DNA from: Pseudacidovorax sp. NFM-22
GTDB lineage: Bacteria; Pseudomonadota; Gammaproteobacteria; Burkholderiales; Burkholderiaceae_C
Direction: 5' to 3'
Length of the DNA stretch: 64,000 nt
Assembly (NCBI RefSeq): GCF_021401245.1
Contig: NZ_JACBFY010000012.1
Location: 1 to 64,000 of the forward strand
Under the pieces are notes generated by a model. The model saw only the letters and a list, made by a program, of their open reading frames with translations, did not search any database and had not been told where the DNA came from. Below, one piece after another: positions 46,404 to 57,224 of this stretch (the first letter of the stretch is position 1; every line of letters starts with the position of its first letter). The position numbers and the translations under genes were made by a program.

Positions 46404-49400
46404 TCAGGTCTCCTGCTTGGCGGCCGCTCGCGGCGCCTTGGTCAGCTCGCCGTGCCGGTTCTTGGCCAGCTTCATGATCTCGACCGCCACTCGCTCGCGG
46501 TTCTGCTTCATTTCCTCGATGGATGTCTTGGCAATCTCGGTCTTGATCAGTGCTCGCACACGCTTTTGCTTGTCTGGGTTTTGCCAGAAGTCGATGCTGC
46601 CAATCGTGTCCTGCAGCAGCTCCACCACGGCCTCCATGAAGGCCTTGAACGCGGAGCGGTCGGCATCAGGCAACTCACCGCCGGCGAAACTGACCTGCAC
46701 GACGTGCTCGAAGAATGCCGAAACTTCCTTGCTCATGCCGTGTTGGCCTTGCTGGCGGCCGACCACGGCCTCATGCCTGAGCTCTGCAAGCTTCTCGACC
46801 AGAAGGTCCCACTCATCCTTGTGGCGCTCGATCAACGCGTCCACCTTCTGTGAGAGGCTCTTGTAGAACGCCGGATCCTCGTCGTGATGAACGGTGCAGT
46901 GCTTGCGAATGGCATGTTCCATCTCGCTTGCCTTGGCCTCCGCACTGCCGCAAGCGTGAGCACTCAGCTGCTCCATGAAGTCCGCAGACAGCAGTTCCAC
47001 CGGCGGCACCTTGGGGTTGATACCCAGGCTGACCAAGTGCTCGTTGATGAGCGCCTTCACCTTCTCGCCGGCATCACCCAGGTTCAGGCTTTCGTCCTTG
47101 TAGCGTTCCTTGGCCACTTGCAGGATGTAGCCGAAGCGCCGTGCCGGCACGCGATAGGGCTGCGCTTGGGCGCCGGGCAGGATGATGTCCAGACTGATCA
47201 AGAACTTCCTGAGATACACCTCGAAGTCGGCGCGCTGTCGTTCATCCTTGAGGGCGGTGACAGCTTGGTGTACGACCGCGGCATCAACCTCTTGCGTCGG
47301 CAGGCGACCAGTTGCAAAGGCCTCGATGTCTTTCACGCCCATTCCTGCAAAGTGCTGCAGCAGTCGCTGGTAGCGCTCTTCGAGCACCGGCAACTCGGAC
47401 GTGATGTTCTTCAGGCCGTCCGTCAGCTCCTGCTGTTCCTCGGTGGCAGCGTAAACCGTGAGGGCCTCGGTCAGGTGATTGGCCAAGCCGATGTAGTCCA
47501 CCACGTAGCCACGCTTCTTGCCCTTCTTCACACGGTTCGTCCGCGCAATGGCTTGGAGGAGGGTGTGCTCGCGCAGCTTCTTGTCGATGTACATCACCTG
47601 CTCAATGGGCGCGTCGAAGCCGGTGAGCAGCATGTCGCACACGATCAGGAAGGCGATGCCGGAGTAAGCCTTGTCAGGGTCGTCCAGGTCGAAGCTGCGG
47701 CAGAAGTTGTCCACCGCGTTCATGCGCTGGGCCTGCTTGCGCGCATGCGTCACATAGGCCGGTTCGTTCGTTCCATCGCTGGAGATCACCACGGCTGTTT
47801 TGAGAAAGCGTAGCCGCTTGATCAAGTCGGCATCGGGCGTGTTGCGCGCCTCCTCCTTGGCCACACGCTCGGCCAGCGCGGCTTCGATACCCGCCTGATA
47901 GCGCACGCATGCCAGCTTGCTGTGGCACACCACCTGAGCCTTGAAACCATTGGGCAGGATGTTGTCCACGTAGTGCGCGACCAGGTCGCGCGCGATGGCG
48001 TTGATGCGCTGTTCGGCTTCCAGGATATCGCCCGTGGCGCCGTACTTCTTCTTGATCGCCAGCAGTTCCTCGTCAGACCGGTCTCGGAACAGATCCTCGA
48101 ATGCCGTGTCGAAAGCATGTTTCTCGTTCAGCGCACTGTCGGCCGTCTTGCCTTCGTAGAGGATCTGCAGCGTCGCGCCATCGTTCACCGCATCCATCAG
48201 GCGGTAGGTGTCGATGTACTCGCCGAAGCGCTTGTGGGTCTTCTTCTCGCCGTGGCGCTCGGTGATCAAGGGCGTTCCCGTGAAGGCAATACGCGCTGCG
48301 TTGGGGAATGCCTCAAAGAGGTTGTCGCCCAGGTCTGAGCTCTGGGTCCGATGGGCCTCGTCGATCATCAGGATGATGCGATCGGAGGTGTTGACGACCC
48401 CAAATGTCTTGCCAGCCGGGATAGCGCGATAGGTGCCCAGCGCCTCCGCCACCGCATTGCTGAGCGCTTCCTTCCGGTCCTGGAACTTGTGCACCATCAC
48501 CATGTTGACATCGGAACTGTCGGTAGCCAGGTGGCTGCGCAGCCCGGCACGGCTCTCGATGACGTTGACGCGGCCGCCGATCAGGGTGGCCGTGTCACCC
48601 AGCTGTTCTTCCAGGTCCTGCCGGTCATTGACCAGGACGATCTTGTAGTCGCTGAGGTCGCGGCTGGCGCGCATCATTCGCGCGAGGAACACCATCGTCA
48701 GAGACTTGCCGGAACCCTGGGTGTGCCAGACCACGCCGCTGCGCTCGGCAGCCGTCTGGCCCTCGCGCAGACAAGTCATGATGCGGCCGGCTGCTCGGTA
48801 CTGCTGGTAGCGGCAGACCACCTTGACGCGTGGGCCACCATCGGTGTCCATAAACACCGAGCTGGTGCGAAGAATCTGCAGCAGATTTGAGCGTGTCAGC
48901 ATGCCGCCAATCAACAGCTGCTGCGCATTCATCCCCTTCAGGCCAGCGTCATCCTGCGGGAACAAGGTCTTCCAGGCATAGAAGTGCTCCTCGCCTGAGG
49001 TGATGGTTCCGTAGTCGGCCTCCAGGCCGCAGCTGCGCACCACGAACAGATTGGTGTGGAACAGCCGTGGTTCGCCCTCCTTGAGTCCATCGAGCTCAGT
49101 CTGCGCCCGGCGCCGCATGTAGCGCTGCAGCTGGACGAAAGCCTCCTGCATCGGGTTGGCACAGACCTCAGACCCCTTCTTGCACTCCACAACCACCAGG
49201 GGGATCCCATTCACGAACAGAACGATGTCCGGAATGATGAAGGCCTTCACGCAGCCCGGCGTGTCCACCCTGAACTGGTTGATGGCATGGAAGCGGTTGT
49301 TCTCGGGGCGGTGGAAGTCGATGAGCCGCACGACCGGGTCTGATTCGCCGGTCAGTTCGTTCCTGCCCACCTGCGCCTTGAACAACAGCGCTTGCACGGC

Positions 49401-49676
49401 CTCGTTGGCCTCCAGCAGCGACCGGTTGGAGTGCCGTGTCAGCTCGTGGCGCAACTCGTCCAGTTGAGCGTCGGTCAGCCAGGTCTGGCCGTCGTTGGTG
49501 CGGTTGAGGCTTCGCACCGCTTCGTCAAACACCCCAGGCAGCAACCACTCTCGGAAGTGGTTCCGCAAGCTGGGGCCTGCCTGTTGCGGCACACCGCTGC
49601 CCTGGTCGATCACCGTCCAGCCCTGTTGGGCCAATTGATCGAGGAACGGCTGCTCAACCTCGGTGCATTCGCTCAC
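46404..49676 (-). CDS. hsdR: Type I restriction enzyme subunit R
   Basis: 1090 residues from a GTG start. The nuclease domain near residues 147-167 has PDIVLFVNGIPLVVVECKKG, the PD-ExK core. The helicase motor follows: VVWHTQGSGKSLTM near 314 (Walker A), IDEAHRTQ near 437 (Walker B) and a later SGIAFLIVCDMLLTGFDAP (motif V-like), then LLQAIARTNRV (motif VI). The C-terminal 350 residues are helical, as needed to bind HsdM. It translocates DNA and cuts far from the unmethylated recognition site. Confidence 0.96.
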   Translation of the reverse strand: MSECTEVEQPFLDQLAQQGWTVIDQGSGVPQQAGPSLRNHFREWLLPGVFDEAVRSLNRTNDGQTWLTDAQLDELRHELTRHSNRSLLEANEAVQALLFKAQVGRNELTGESDPVVRLIDFHRPENNRFHAINQFRVDTPGCVKAFIIPDIVLFVNGIPLVVVECKKGSEVCANPMQEAFVQLQRYMRRRAQTELDGLKEGEPRLFHTNLFVVRSCGLEADYGTITSGEEHFYAWKTLFPQDDAGLKGMNAQQLLIGGMLTRSNLLQILRTSSVFMDTDGGPRVKVVCRYQQYRAAGRIMTCLREGQTAAERSGVVWHTQGSGKSLTMVFLARMMRASRDLSDYKIVLVNDRQDLEEQLGDTATLIGGRVNVIESRAGLRSHLATDSSDVNMVMVHKFQDRKEALSNAVAEALGTYRAIPAGKTFGVVNTSDRIILMIDEAHRTQSSDLGDNLFEAFPNAARIAFTGTPLITERHGEKKTHKRFGEYIDTYRLMDAVNDGATLQILYEGKTADSALNEKHAFDTAFEDLFRDRSDEELLAIKKKYGATGDILEAEQRINAIARDLVAHYVDNILPNGFKAQVVCHSKLACVRYQAGIEAALAERVAKEEARNTPDADLIKRLRFLKTAVVISSDGTNEPAYVTHARKQAQRMNAVDNFCRSFDLDDPDKAYSGIAFLIVCDMLLTGFDAPIEQVMYIDKKLREHTLLQAIARTNRVKKGKKRGYVVDYIGLANHLTEALTVYAATEEQQELTDGLKNITSELPVLEERYQRLLQHFAGMGVKDIEAFATGRLPTQEVDAAVVHQAVTALKDERQRADFEVYLRKFLISLDIILPGAQAQPYRVPARRFGYILQVAKERYKDESLNLGDAGEKVKALINEHLVSLGINPKVPPVELLSADFMEQLSAHACGSAEAKASEMEHAIRKHCTVHHDEDPAFYKSLSQKVDALIERHKDEWDLLVEKLAELRHEAVVGRQQGQHGMSKEVSAFFEHVVQVSFAGGELPDADRSAFKAFMEAVVELLQDTIGSIDFWQNPDKQKRVRALIKTEIAKTSIEEMKQNRERVAVEIMKLAKNRHGELTKAPRAAAKQET

Positions 49677-49688
49677 CGCGCCAGACCT

Positions 49689-50765
49689 TCACTGCACGGC
49701 TGCGGGAGCCTGGGTCAGTCGGTCCAGGGCAATACCCAGCGCCTTGTCATCGAACAGCTTGTCCTTGCGCGCAGCCGCACCCGCACCGCCGCCCCAGTGG
49801 CGCAAGCCTTCACGTAGTGCCGGCACCGTGGGTTCCACGCCGTCACGCGCAAGCAGCCAGTCCACGGTGGCCAGCAGCTCCATGCCGAAGGGCGACTCGA
49901 ACCCGTCGATCAGGCTGGCCGTGGCTTCGAGGGCAGGCAGGTACTCCTTGGCTTCGCTCTTCAGGTAGGCCTGCACCAGGGTCTTTCGGTTGTCGTCGAA
50001 CCAGATCACGTCGAAGGGATCCGCATCGCTGATGCGCTTGTCGCTGTGCAGGTAGCTGCCGTCCAGGTTGTTCAACAGGTGGTCGAGGCGGTTGGCATAA
50101 GGCCCGTACTTGTGGGCCACGAACTTCAGGTCCAACCGGTTGTGTTCGGGGCTCACGCGTTCGATGGAGCGTTCCAGGAACCAGGCCAGCTTCTGGATTT
50201 CCAGCAGGCTGCATTCCATACCCAGCACCCAATAGCGGCGCACCAGCTCGGCGATCAACGCGCGGGCGGGCGTCAGCCTCTCCACGCCGGCGCGCTTGGC
50301 CACGTTCTGGTACTGGCGCGTGGGCTCGTACACCAAGATCTCGATGTCCAAGTCGCCCAGGGCTGCTTCGATCTGCGGCCGCACCATGGCCCAGTCCAGC
50401 CCCCCGTTGCCGGCACCCAACGGCGGAATGGCGATGGACTTCACCCGCTCTTCAACCAAGAAGCGACGCAGGTCTTGCAGGCCTTCGACCACCCACTCCA
50501 TGCGGGAGGGGCTGCGCCAGTGCTGCTTGGTGGGGAAGTTGACGATCCAGCGCGGTCCGCCCAACTCATGGACGGGCGTGACGAACATCTTGCCCACCCG
50601 CACCTGCTTGGCCTTGCAAGCGGCGGCGTACTGGCGGTAGTTGTCATCAAAGCGCTCCTTGAACATCAGCGCGATGCCCTTGCCCATCACCCCCACGGTG
50701 TTGACGGTGTTGACCAGCGCCTCGGCGCCGGACTCCAGCAGATTGCCTTCGGTGAATGTGATCAT
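49689..50765 (-). CDS. darG: DarG-type macrodomain antitoxin
   Basis: 358 residues. The N-terminal macrodomain (about 1-150) starts with [38 protein letters not shown], which contains the ADP-ribose-binding [14 protein letters not shown] loop, and has [12 protein letters not shown] as the second loop. The C-terminal 200 residues ([16 protein letters not shown]..., [11 protein letters not shown]) are the domain found in DarG that inhibits the toxin directly. DarG removes ADP-ribose from DNA and neutralises DarT. It follows darT by 16 bases and precedes hsdR by 12, inside one operon. Confidence 0.94.
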   Translation of the reverse strand: MITFTEGNLLESGAEALVNTVNTVGVMGKGIALMFKERFDDNYRQYAAACKAKQVRVGKMFVTPVHELGGPRWIVNFPTKQHWRSPSRMEWVVEGLQDLRRFLVEERVKSIAIPPLGAGNGGLDWAMVRPQIEAALGDLDIEILVYEPTRQYQNVAKRAGVERLTPARALIAELVRRYWVLGMECSLLEIQKLAWFLERSIERVSPEHNRLDLKFVAHKYGPYANRLDHLLNNLDGSYLHSDKRISDADPFDVIWFDDNRKTLVQAYLKSEAKEYLPALEATASLIDGFESPFGMELLATVDWLLARDGVEPTVPALREGLRHWGGGAGAAARKDKLFDDKALGIALDRLTQAPAAVQ

Positions 50766-50781
50766 GGTGTGGTCCTCGGCA

Positions 50782-51435
50782 TCAGAAGTACCAGCCGGGT
50801 CGGGCGTGCACCGCGAGGTTCAACCCACGCGCCGCCACTTGTTGTTCGATGTTCTGCTTCAAAGCAGAGGTGTAGCACACGACGCCCAGCAGGGCGCTGA
50901 CGGGCATGTGCTGATGGACGAGCGCCTCGGCCTGGTAGCGCTCGAACTTGGCCGGGTCGTCCGGATCGCGCTTGAAGTCGCGTGCCTGCAATATGGGCCA
51001 GTCGATCTGGTCCAGATGCTGCAGGTTGTCGTAGTAGTTGGCCCACTGGTAGTAGGCATGGCTGTCGGTGAACAGCCAGCGCAGGTTGGCATCAGCTGCC
51101 ACTCGACGCAGGCTGGAGACCAGGATCACGATCTCGTCATTGCGGCGCTGCGTAATGCCCGCCCGGCCGGACTTGATGTTCAGCAGCATGGGCGAGAACG
51201 GCGTGAAATAGAACGGCACGTAGTCGTTCAGCCGGCCGCCAGGTGGAGGTTGCACCGGGTGGGTGGCGCGCTTGCTGATCAACTCCGGGTTGCCAATGCT
51301 GATCCAGTTGGGCGCGCGTACGTCGCTGTTACCGCAGTACAAGCCATTGTCCAGCACCCACGGCAAGTTGTCGCGGTGGATGATGCGGAAGATCAACGCC
51401 TTCTCGGGGTTGAGCTCGGCGTAGTGGCTAGGCAT
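50782..51435 (-). CDS. darT: DarT-type DNA ADP-ribosyltransferase toxin
   Basis: 217 residues. [20 protein letters not shown] near the N-terminus, [21 protein letters not shown] near residue 70 and the catalytic-Glu segment [21 protein letters not shown] near 165 are the DarT (DUF4433) signature. DarT attaches ADP-ribose from NAD+ to single-stranded DNA and blocks replication; in several hosts this stops phage. Its start overlaps the hsdS stop by eight bases, so the toxin is translationally coupled to the specificity subunit. Confidence 0.94.
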   Translation of the reverse strand: MPSHYAELNPEKALIFRIIHRDNLPWVLDNGLYCGNSDVRAPNWISIGNPELISKRATHPVQPPPGGRLNDYVPFYFTPFSPMLLNIKSGRAGITQRRNDEIVILVSSLRRVAADANLRWLFTDSHAYYQWANYYDNLQHLDQIDWPILQARDFKRDPDDPAKFERYQAEALVHQHMPVSALLGVVCYTSALKQNIEQQVAARGLNLAVHARPGWYF

Positions 51436-52714
51436 CTACTGGCTCCGGGACGAGATGGTCGACTGAGACGCGGCCGGTGAGCAGGTCTTGCATGAGGCCA
51501 AGCTTTTGCTGCCGCAGCTTCTCCAGCTGAGCAGTTTCCCGCTTCAGGCGAGTCGTTATCCCGTCCAAAGCATCCGCGATTTGTCTCTGCTCTCGGCCGC
51601 TCTCGGGCATGAACATCCACAAGGTTCTGATATCCCCGACCCTTACATGTCCGACGGTAGAGCCGCCTGATATGAGCTCAAGGCGGTTCTTGATCTGCTG
51701 CGACTGCAATGCATACAGGAAGTACCGAGGGAAGATCAGATCTTGGTTGGGGCGGTACAGCATCATCCGCTGACCCAGGCACGCATGCGGATGCCGCTCG
51801 GGAATCATGCAAATCTCGCCAACCGGAGCTTCTCTCGTGATCACGATGTCTCCTACCTTCGGCTTGCCGCGCATGGTCCAAACGGCATATGACTTTTCGT
51901 CTGTGAACGCTAGTTCGGCATCCACAAACTCGCCGTCTCGAACGTTCGGTGTTCGAATCACGGGGTAGCCATCTGGTGTCTCGGGAGGCGTACGATTCTT
52001 GCAGTCGATAACTTTCTCGCAAACGGACTCGCAAGTCGTAAAACGCCAATCCTTTGGAATCCAACCCATAGCCGTTTCCTGATACAGCTCCGGCGCCTCA
52101 CTGAACGGTGGGCGGAGTTGGCCGTTGGGCAGCACCCCGCGAGTGAACAAGTCGTGCATCAGCCCGGCCTTGATCTGCTGATGTTTGGCGATCAGATCGC
52201 TCGTCGACTCAATGGCTGCGTCGACTGATTCCAGTACCGATGCTATTCGGCGCTGCTCATCCCGGCTGACCGGGTGCGGAATCTGAACACGGCCCGTGTC
52301 TCCCTTGTTGATTTCCGGGAACGTGCTGCCCGCCGCATATCGCTGGAACAGTCCCCTCAAGCGCTCTACTTGGTAGAAGAGGAAGGGTCCATCCACCTTG
52401 CGGCCGGGTACCAAAGACTTGAAGCCTTGATTCGTGCACACAGGCATCGCAGCCATTTTCACGAGACCCACAGAGGCCCGCGACGTGAACAGGATGGCTC
52501 CCGACGGCAGCATCTTGGCCGACGAGCTCAGCAAACCCAATCGGCTTAGTGAGCTTGCCGTAATTGACAAGTAGTTGGTGGCGCTTGCCGTGATGTCGGT
52601 CGGCGTAACCCACGGGATGCCTCCATTCCAGAAGCTTGAGACATCACGCGACGGCGTTCCTCCGCTAACGATATCTGCGAGGTCGGCAACCGAGCTTTCG
52701 CGCCAATCACTCAT
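51428..52714 (-). CDS. hsdS: Type I restriction enzyme specificity subunit
   Basis: 428 residues with two target-recognition domains separated by helical repeats. The first conserved region is [49 protein letters not shown] (near 150-195). The second, with [20 protein letters not shown], is near 365-405. The two helices form the spacer between half sites, so the recognition sequence is bipartite; its bases cannot be predicted. The start overlaps the hsdM stop by eight bases. Confidence 0.94.
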   Translation of the reverse strand: MSDWRESSVADLADIVSGGTPSRDVSSFWNGGIPWVTPTDITASATNYLSITASSLSRLGLLSSSAKMLPSGAILFTSRASVGLVKMAAMPVCTNQGFKSLVPGRKVDGPFLFYQVERLRGLFQRYAAGSTFPEINKGDTGRVQIPHPVSRDEQRRIASVLESVDAAIESTSDLIAKHQQIKAGLMHDLFTRGVLPNGQLRPPFSEAPELYQETAMGWIPKDWRFTTCESVCEKVIDCKNRTPPETPDGYPVIRTPNVRDGEFVDAELAFTDEKSYAVWTMRGKPKVGDIVITREAPVGEICMIPERHPHACLGQRMMLYRPNQDLIFPRYFLYALQSQQIKNRLELISGGSTVGHVRVGDIRTLWMFMPESGREQRQIADALDGITTRLKRETAQLEKLRQQKLGLMQDLLTGRVSVDHLVPEPVDA

Positions 52715-55493
52715 ACCCCAGCTCCACCAGAAACCGTTGCAGCTCTGCCGCCGATTGATCGCGCTCGGCCTCGATCTGCCGCGCCGTCACTGCGTACTTG
52801 TCCCAAAGGTTCTCGACAGCGGCGACACAAGTGCGCTGATCGGCGCGGAGATAGTGCTGATAGCTGTTCAGCAGCACACTTCCCAGCCGCGACACGATCA
52901 CTTGCCGCGCCTCGTCTGCACTGATCTTCAGGCGCGCCTGCTCCACCAACTCGTCCTTCTTGGCCTGCGTGGACTTGATGGCTGCCTTCAGCGTCTTGGC
53001 CTCGTCTTCGAGAGTCTTATGGGCTTCCAGCTTGGCCTCCAGCCGCTTGGCCGTTGCCTTGGCCACTTGGCCTGCAGCCATCGCGGCTTCAACCACTAGG
53101 GCAATTCCCGATGAGTGACCTACCTCTTGCGCTAGGTTCAGCACCCGCTGCCCATTGGCGAACTGTGCATCCTTGACCGCGAAGCCGTCGGTGCAGTGGT
53201 GGGCCTTGTCAGTGCCTTTGGGCAGCAGGCCAGCCGCCTTGATCTCGGTGAACAGATCGGTGACGGCACCCTTGAGTGTCTTGAGCTGGGTCTTCCATTC
53301 GGCGGTGGCTTCCTTCAGCTCGTCCTTGAGCGTCTTCACCTCATCCGCCGGCAGCACGCCCGTGTCGTCGGTGTCGTCGTAGCCCTCTTCGCTGGCTGCG
53401 GCGAACAGCCCCTGCAGTTCAGCCAAGCGGGCATGCTGCTGCTCCAGCTCAGCCAGCACCTGCGGGAACTGGCTTTGCAGGATGTCGTCGTCGGGAATCA
53501 GCTCCGGGCCCCAGCCGCTTGCGAAGATGGACTTCAAGTCTGACGCCAGCAGGTTGTAGAAGTTGGCGAATGCACCGCGCACCTGGAAGCGGTTCAACAG
53601 ATGCTGCTGGGCGAAGGTGCGCTCGATGCTCTCCAGCAGCTTGGCGCGGAGCTCGTACACGTTGTGTGGCCGGGCATGCTGGTTGTCGGCATCGGGTGCA
53701 AGTGCTTCCACCAGCGGCAGGTGCTGTCGCCACCAGACTTCCAGCTCGCGCATGAACTGGGCGTGGCGCCGCTGCACGCCGGGGTGCTGCTTCACCAGCT
53801 CGGCAATGGCGCGCTTGTCTTGAGCGATGGCCGCGGTGAAGTCGGCATACAAGGTGCCGTGCTCGGGCGCGGCGCGGGGCGTGAAGCAGGCGTCGCGCAG
53901 GCCGCTGTAGTTGTCCCAGTAGTGGGCCAGGGCATCCACCTCGGGCATGGGCACGCCACCGTGCAGGTGGGCCCGCACGTCATGCGGTTCCGGCGGTAGT
54001 GCGTTGTCCACATAGCGGCGGATGTTGCAGTTGTAGTCCTCGGCCCGAATCTGCTCGACGGCCACCAACTCCGCGTAGCGCTCGATGCGCTGGCCCGTGC
54101 GGTAGGCGTTGACGATCTTGTCCACGTCTTCGGGCCTCAGGTGGTTCTGGGCCTTGCCTTCGCGGTACTCCCGATCGGCATTGATGAAGAGCACGTGCTT
54201 CCGATCCTGGGCGCCTGCCTTGTTCAGCACCAGGATGCAGGCGGGAATTCCTGTGCCATAGAACAGGTTGGCAGGCAGGCCGATCACCGCCTCCAGATAG
54301 CCCTTGTCGATGATGTATTGGCGCGCCTCGCGTTCTTCGCCGCCGCGGAACAGAACGCCGTGCGGCATCACTGTGGCCATGCGGCCGTCGCTCTTCAGCA
54401 CGGCCAGCATGTGCTGCACGAACATCAGGTCGGCCTTCTTGCCCTTCTCCGGCATCCACACGTGGAAGCGGCCGGGGAAGGCAATGGGCTCCTTCTTCTT
54501 GGCGCCGCTGCCATCGTCTTTGAACTTCGTCTTGGCGTAATTCTGGCTGAAGGGCGGGTTGGCCAGCACGCGGTCAAAGCGCATCAGCTCGCCGGTGGTG
54601 GGGTCCAGATGTCGGGGGTCAGCCAGCGTGTCGGCGTTGCGGATGTCGGCGTGCGAAATGCCATGCAGCAGCATGTTCATCTTGCAGATGGACCACACGG
54701 TGCCCATCTTTTCCTGGCCGAACAGCGAGAGGTTTTGGGAGTCTCCACCGCACTCGCGCACGTAGTCGCGCGCCTGGATCAGCATGCCGCCAGAGCCGAC
54801 CGTTGGGTCATACACCCGCATGTTGTCGGTCGGGTCGCAGATCTCCACGCACACCCGCACCACTTCGGCCGGTGTGTAGAACTCACCGGCCTTTTTGCCG
54901 GCCGAATCGGCGAAGTGCTTGATCAGCCATTCATAGGCCGCACCCAGCAGGTCGGGGAACTCGAAGTCGTCATCGTGCAGCGGGATCTTCTCGAAGTTCT
55001 GGATGAAGTCGACCAGCGTGTCGTCATCCAGCGTGTTCTGGCCGATCTTGCGGTTGAAGTTGATGGTCTCCTTCAACACGTCTTCCAGCGCGTCGGAGTT
55101 GGCCTCTTCCAGCGCGGCGAGCGCCTTGTTCAGTGCGGAGCCGACGTTCTCCTTCACGTGCTTCAGTGCCGGGCGCAACTGGGGTTCTCCGTTCACCCAT
55201 TCAATCCAAGGCTCATTCCAGCGGGCGCGGGGAGGAACGAAGAAGTACTTGCCGGAGTACTGATCAGGATCCTCCAGCAGATTGCTCACGTCCTTGTCCG
55301 ATAGACCCTCCACTTGCCCTTGGCGCCGAATTTCGCCGCGCCGCTGATCGAACAGATCGCTCGCACGTTTGAGAAACAGCATGCCAAAGATGTACTCCTT
55401 GTACTCGCTCGCGTCCATGTTGCCGCGAAGATCGTCGCACGCAGTCAGCAATAGGTTTTCAAGACGCGCTAGCGTCAGCTTGGCATGAGGCAT
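52707..55493 (-). CDS. hsdM: Type I restriction enzyme methylase subunit with long C-terminal extension
   Basis: 928 residues, against roughly 500 for a usual HsdM. The N-terminal HsdM helical domain ([17 protein letters not shown]) is followed by the N6-adenine methyltransferase core: [17 protein letters not shown] near 223 (SAM site) and [12 protein letters not shown] near 311 (NPPF catalytic motif). Residues about 530-928 are extra: a helical region and then a coiled-coil stretch ([40 protein letters not shown]). It methylates adenines in the recognition site with HsdS. Confidence 0.95.
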   Translation of the reverse strand: MPHAKLTLARLENLLLTACDDLRGNMDASEYKEYIFGMLFLKRASDLFDQRRGEIRRQGQVEGLSDKDVSNLLEDPDQYSGKYFFVPPRARWNEPWIEWVNGEPQLRPALKHVKENVGSALNKALAALEEANSDALEDVLKETINFNRKIGQNTLDDDTLVDFIQNFEKIPLHDDDFEFPDLLGAAYEWLIKHFADSAGKKAGEFYTPAEVVRVCVEICDPTDNMRVYDPTVGSGGMLIQARDYVRECGGDSQNLSLFGQEKMGTVWSICKMNMLLHGISHADIRNADTLADPRHLDPTTGELMRFDRVLANPPFSQNYAKTKFKDDGSGAKKKEPIAFPGRFHVWMPEKGKKADLMFVQHMLAVLKSDGRMATVMPHGVLFRGGEEREARQYIIDKGYLEAVIGLPANLFYGTGIPACILVLNKAGAQDRKHVLFINADREYREGKAQNHLRPEDVDKIVNAYRTGQRIERYAELVAVEQIRAEDYNCNIRRYVDNALPPEPHDVRAHLHGGVPMPEVDALAHYWDNYSGLRDACFTPRAAPEHGTLYADFTAAIAQDKRAIAELVKQHPGVQRRHAQFMRELEVWWRQHLPLVEALAPDADNQHARPHNVYELRAKLLESIERTFAQQHLLNRFQVRGAFANFYNLLASDLKSIFASGWGPELIPDDDILQSQFPQVLAELEQQHARLAELQGLFAAASEEGYDDTDDTGVLPADEVKTLKDELKEATAEWKTQLKTLKGAVTDLFTEIKAAGLLPKGTDKAHHCTDGFAVKDAQFANGQRVLNLAQEVGHSSGIALVVEAAMAAGQVAKATAKRLEAKLEAHKTLEDEAKTLKAAIKSTQAKKDELVEQARLKISADEARQVIVSRLGSVLLNSYQHYLRADQRTCVAAVENLWDKYAVTARQIEAERDQSAAELQRFLVELGYE

Positions 55494-55540
55494 GCTCGTT
55501 GTTGATGCTGGTCACTCGACCAGACTTGCTAGGGAAAAAA

Positions 55541-55768
55541 TCAGCCCTTACTGGCGACGTGCTCAAGCAGTTCGGATACGGGGCAGCAGAAGTAGGTACA
55601 GAGCTTGTCGACAATGTCCGTCCCCGTGCTGTAGCCCTTCTGGTTCAGGATCTTTGAGAGCGTCATTCGATTGACGCCAGACGCCTCAGCCACCTCTTGA
55701 ATAGTGATGCGGCGAGCCTCGTTGAACTGCTTCTTTTCAATCTGCTCAGCAAGCTTGAACCGAATCAC
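55541..55768 (-). CDS. Small XRE-type helix-turn-helix regulator
   Basis: 75 residues. ITIQEVAEASGVNRMTLSKI is a compact Cro/CI helix-turn-helix, with a short C-terminal helix ending ELLEHVASKG. It is the first gene of the minus-strand restriction operon, 47 bases before hsdM. This is the position of a controller protein that delays or limits restriction gene expression. A perfect palindrome about 100 bases upstream could be its operator. Confidence 0.9.
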   Translation of the reverse strand: MIRFKLAEQIEKKQFNEARRITIQEVAEASGVNRMTLSKILNQKGYSTGTDIVDKLCTYFCCPVSELLEHVASKG

Positions 55769-55863
55769 GCGATGCTCCGAGAGAGCGGTTGGCTGGGATC
55801 TCCGGCCGACGCAAAAAGCCTAACGGTAGGCGGGAAGGCATTATGTAGATTTTTCGCTGCGTT

Positions 55864-55878
55864 TGATGATTTTCATCA
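55864..55878. promoter_or_regulatory. Candidate XRE operator
   Basis: TGATGA-TTT-TCATCA is a perfect 15-base palindrome 96 bases upstream of the XRE start in an AT-richer stretch. A further TCA follows. Fits a Cro-type dimer site. Not shown to bind. Confidence 0.5.
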
Positions 55879-56236
55879 TCACTTAGTCTCGGAACCAGGC
55901 ACCGACGCTTTGCCGCACGCCCACCTTGGCTCCAGCAGTGGAGTGACGCCATTGATGCCGAAGCTGGCGACCCAACTCGTAACGTTTCGGCTCAATCGCC
56001 AGTCACGCCCACAGCACGCCTCACACCCCTGCCAAGGCTCTAACCCCGTGACCGCGCCGCGTCCTCGTTCACGACAGCGAGAACCAACGCCGCCGGCTCA
56101 GCCGCCGCACGTCGGGCTCTGCGGGTAACTGCTGACCCCCCTCCCCCCCTTCCCCCCTAGCATCCCCAAATCGCTCACATATTAGTGATCTGCCCCCCGA
56201 GCGACGCCCCAGGCAGTCACGACTCAGGAGACAGAC
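55879..56236. other. Intergenic right edge of the restriction island
   Basis: No gene seen. The sequence returns to high GC and contains long C runs near 56137-56158. No tRNA, integrase or direct repeat was noticed at the edge that would show how the island was acquired. AGGAGA at the right end is the ribosome binding site of the next gene. Confidence 0.5.
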
Positions 56237-57214
56237 ATGATGAAGCTCTTTCGTTGCGTCCTCGCGGCCGCGCTGTCCGTGGTCGCGGGGGCCGGCCTGG
56301 CCCAGGAGGCCTACCCGTCCAAGCCCGTTCGCATCCTCATTCCCTACGCCCCGGGCGGCGGTGTGGACGCCGCGGCCCGCCTCGTGGCCCAGTCGCTGGG
56401 TACGGCGATGGGCCAGAACTTCGTCGTGGAGTCCAAGCCCGGCGGCAACACCGTGATCGCGGCCGAGGCCGTGGCGCGCGCAGCGCCGGACGGCTACACG
56501 CTGCTGCTGACGGGCGGCTCCACCATGACGCTGCTGCCGCTCACGCAGGCCAAGCTGCCCTTCGTGCCGCTCAACGACTTCGCGCCGGTGGGCCAGGTGT
56601 CGCGCCTGCCCTACTTCCTCGCGGTCTCGGCCACCCAGCCCTACAAGTCCGCGAAGGACCTGCTCGCCGACCCGAAGGCGCGGGACGGCTCGCTGGCCTA
56701 TGCCAGCAACGGCATCGGCTCGATGGCGCACATCGGCACCGAGGCGCTGATCCAGCGCGCGGGCGCCAAGATGATCCACGTGCCCTACAACGGCTTCACG
56801 CCCGCCATCGCCGATCTGGTGACCGGACGGACGGTGATGGTGATGGCCGACTTGGCGCCGCTCAACGCGCAGATCCAGGACGGCAAGCTGCGCCCCTTGG
56901 CCGTCGCCTCCGAGAAGCGCTCGCCCTTCCTGCCGGATGTGCCGACGCTGGCCGAGGCCGGCTTCCCGGGCACCGAGTTCGAGGTGTGGCTCGCGCTCTA
57001 CGCACCGGCCAAGACGCCGCGCGCCGTGCTCGACAAGCTCTCGGCCGAGCTGAACAAGGTGCTTTCCAACACCGCCACGCGCGAGGCCTTCGTGCGCCTG
57101 GGCCACGAGGCCGACTACGCCGCGCCCGATGCCGTGCGCCAACGCATCCAGGCCGAGCAGAGCGCCTTTGCCCCGGCCGTGCGGGCCGCGGGCCTGGCCG
57201 CGCAGAACAACTGA
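56237..57214 (+). CDS. Bug-family tripartite tricarboxylate transporter binding protein
   Basis: 325 residues. The signal peptide (1-22, VLAAALSVVAGAGLAQ) is followed by YPSKPVRILIPYAPGGGVDAAAR, the hallmark start of TctC/Bug proteins. GSTMTLLPLTQAKLP and HVPYNGFTPAIADLVTGR are further family blocks. It binds a carboxylate in the periplasm for a TctAB membrane partner, absent here, as is common in Burkholderiales. The ligand is unknown, but the adjacent ThDP enzyme may act on it. The ribosome binding site AGGAGA precedes the ATG. Confidence 0.95.
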   Translation: MMKLFRCVLAAALSVVAGAGLAQEAYPSKPVRILIPYAPGGGVDAAARLVAQSLGTAMGQNFVVESKPGGNTVIAAEAVARAAPDGYTLLLTGGSTMTLLPLTQAKLPFVPLNDFAPVGQVSRLPYFLAVSATQPYKSAKDLLADPKARDGSLAYASNGIGSMAHIGTEALIQRAGAKMIHVPYNGFTPAIADLVTGRTVMVMADLAPLNAQIQDGKLRPLAVASEKRSPFLPDVPTLAEAGFPGTEFEVWLALYAPAKTPRAVLDKLSAELNKVLSNTATREAFVRLGHEADYAAPDAVRQRIQAEQSAFAPAVRAAGLAAQNN

Positions 57215-57224
57215 ACTCGCCCTC

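Noticed and set aside
55746..55952. Small minus-strand frame upstream of the XRE gene
   Set aside because: It overlaps the likely promoter and palindrome of the operon and has no features.
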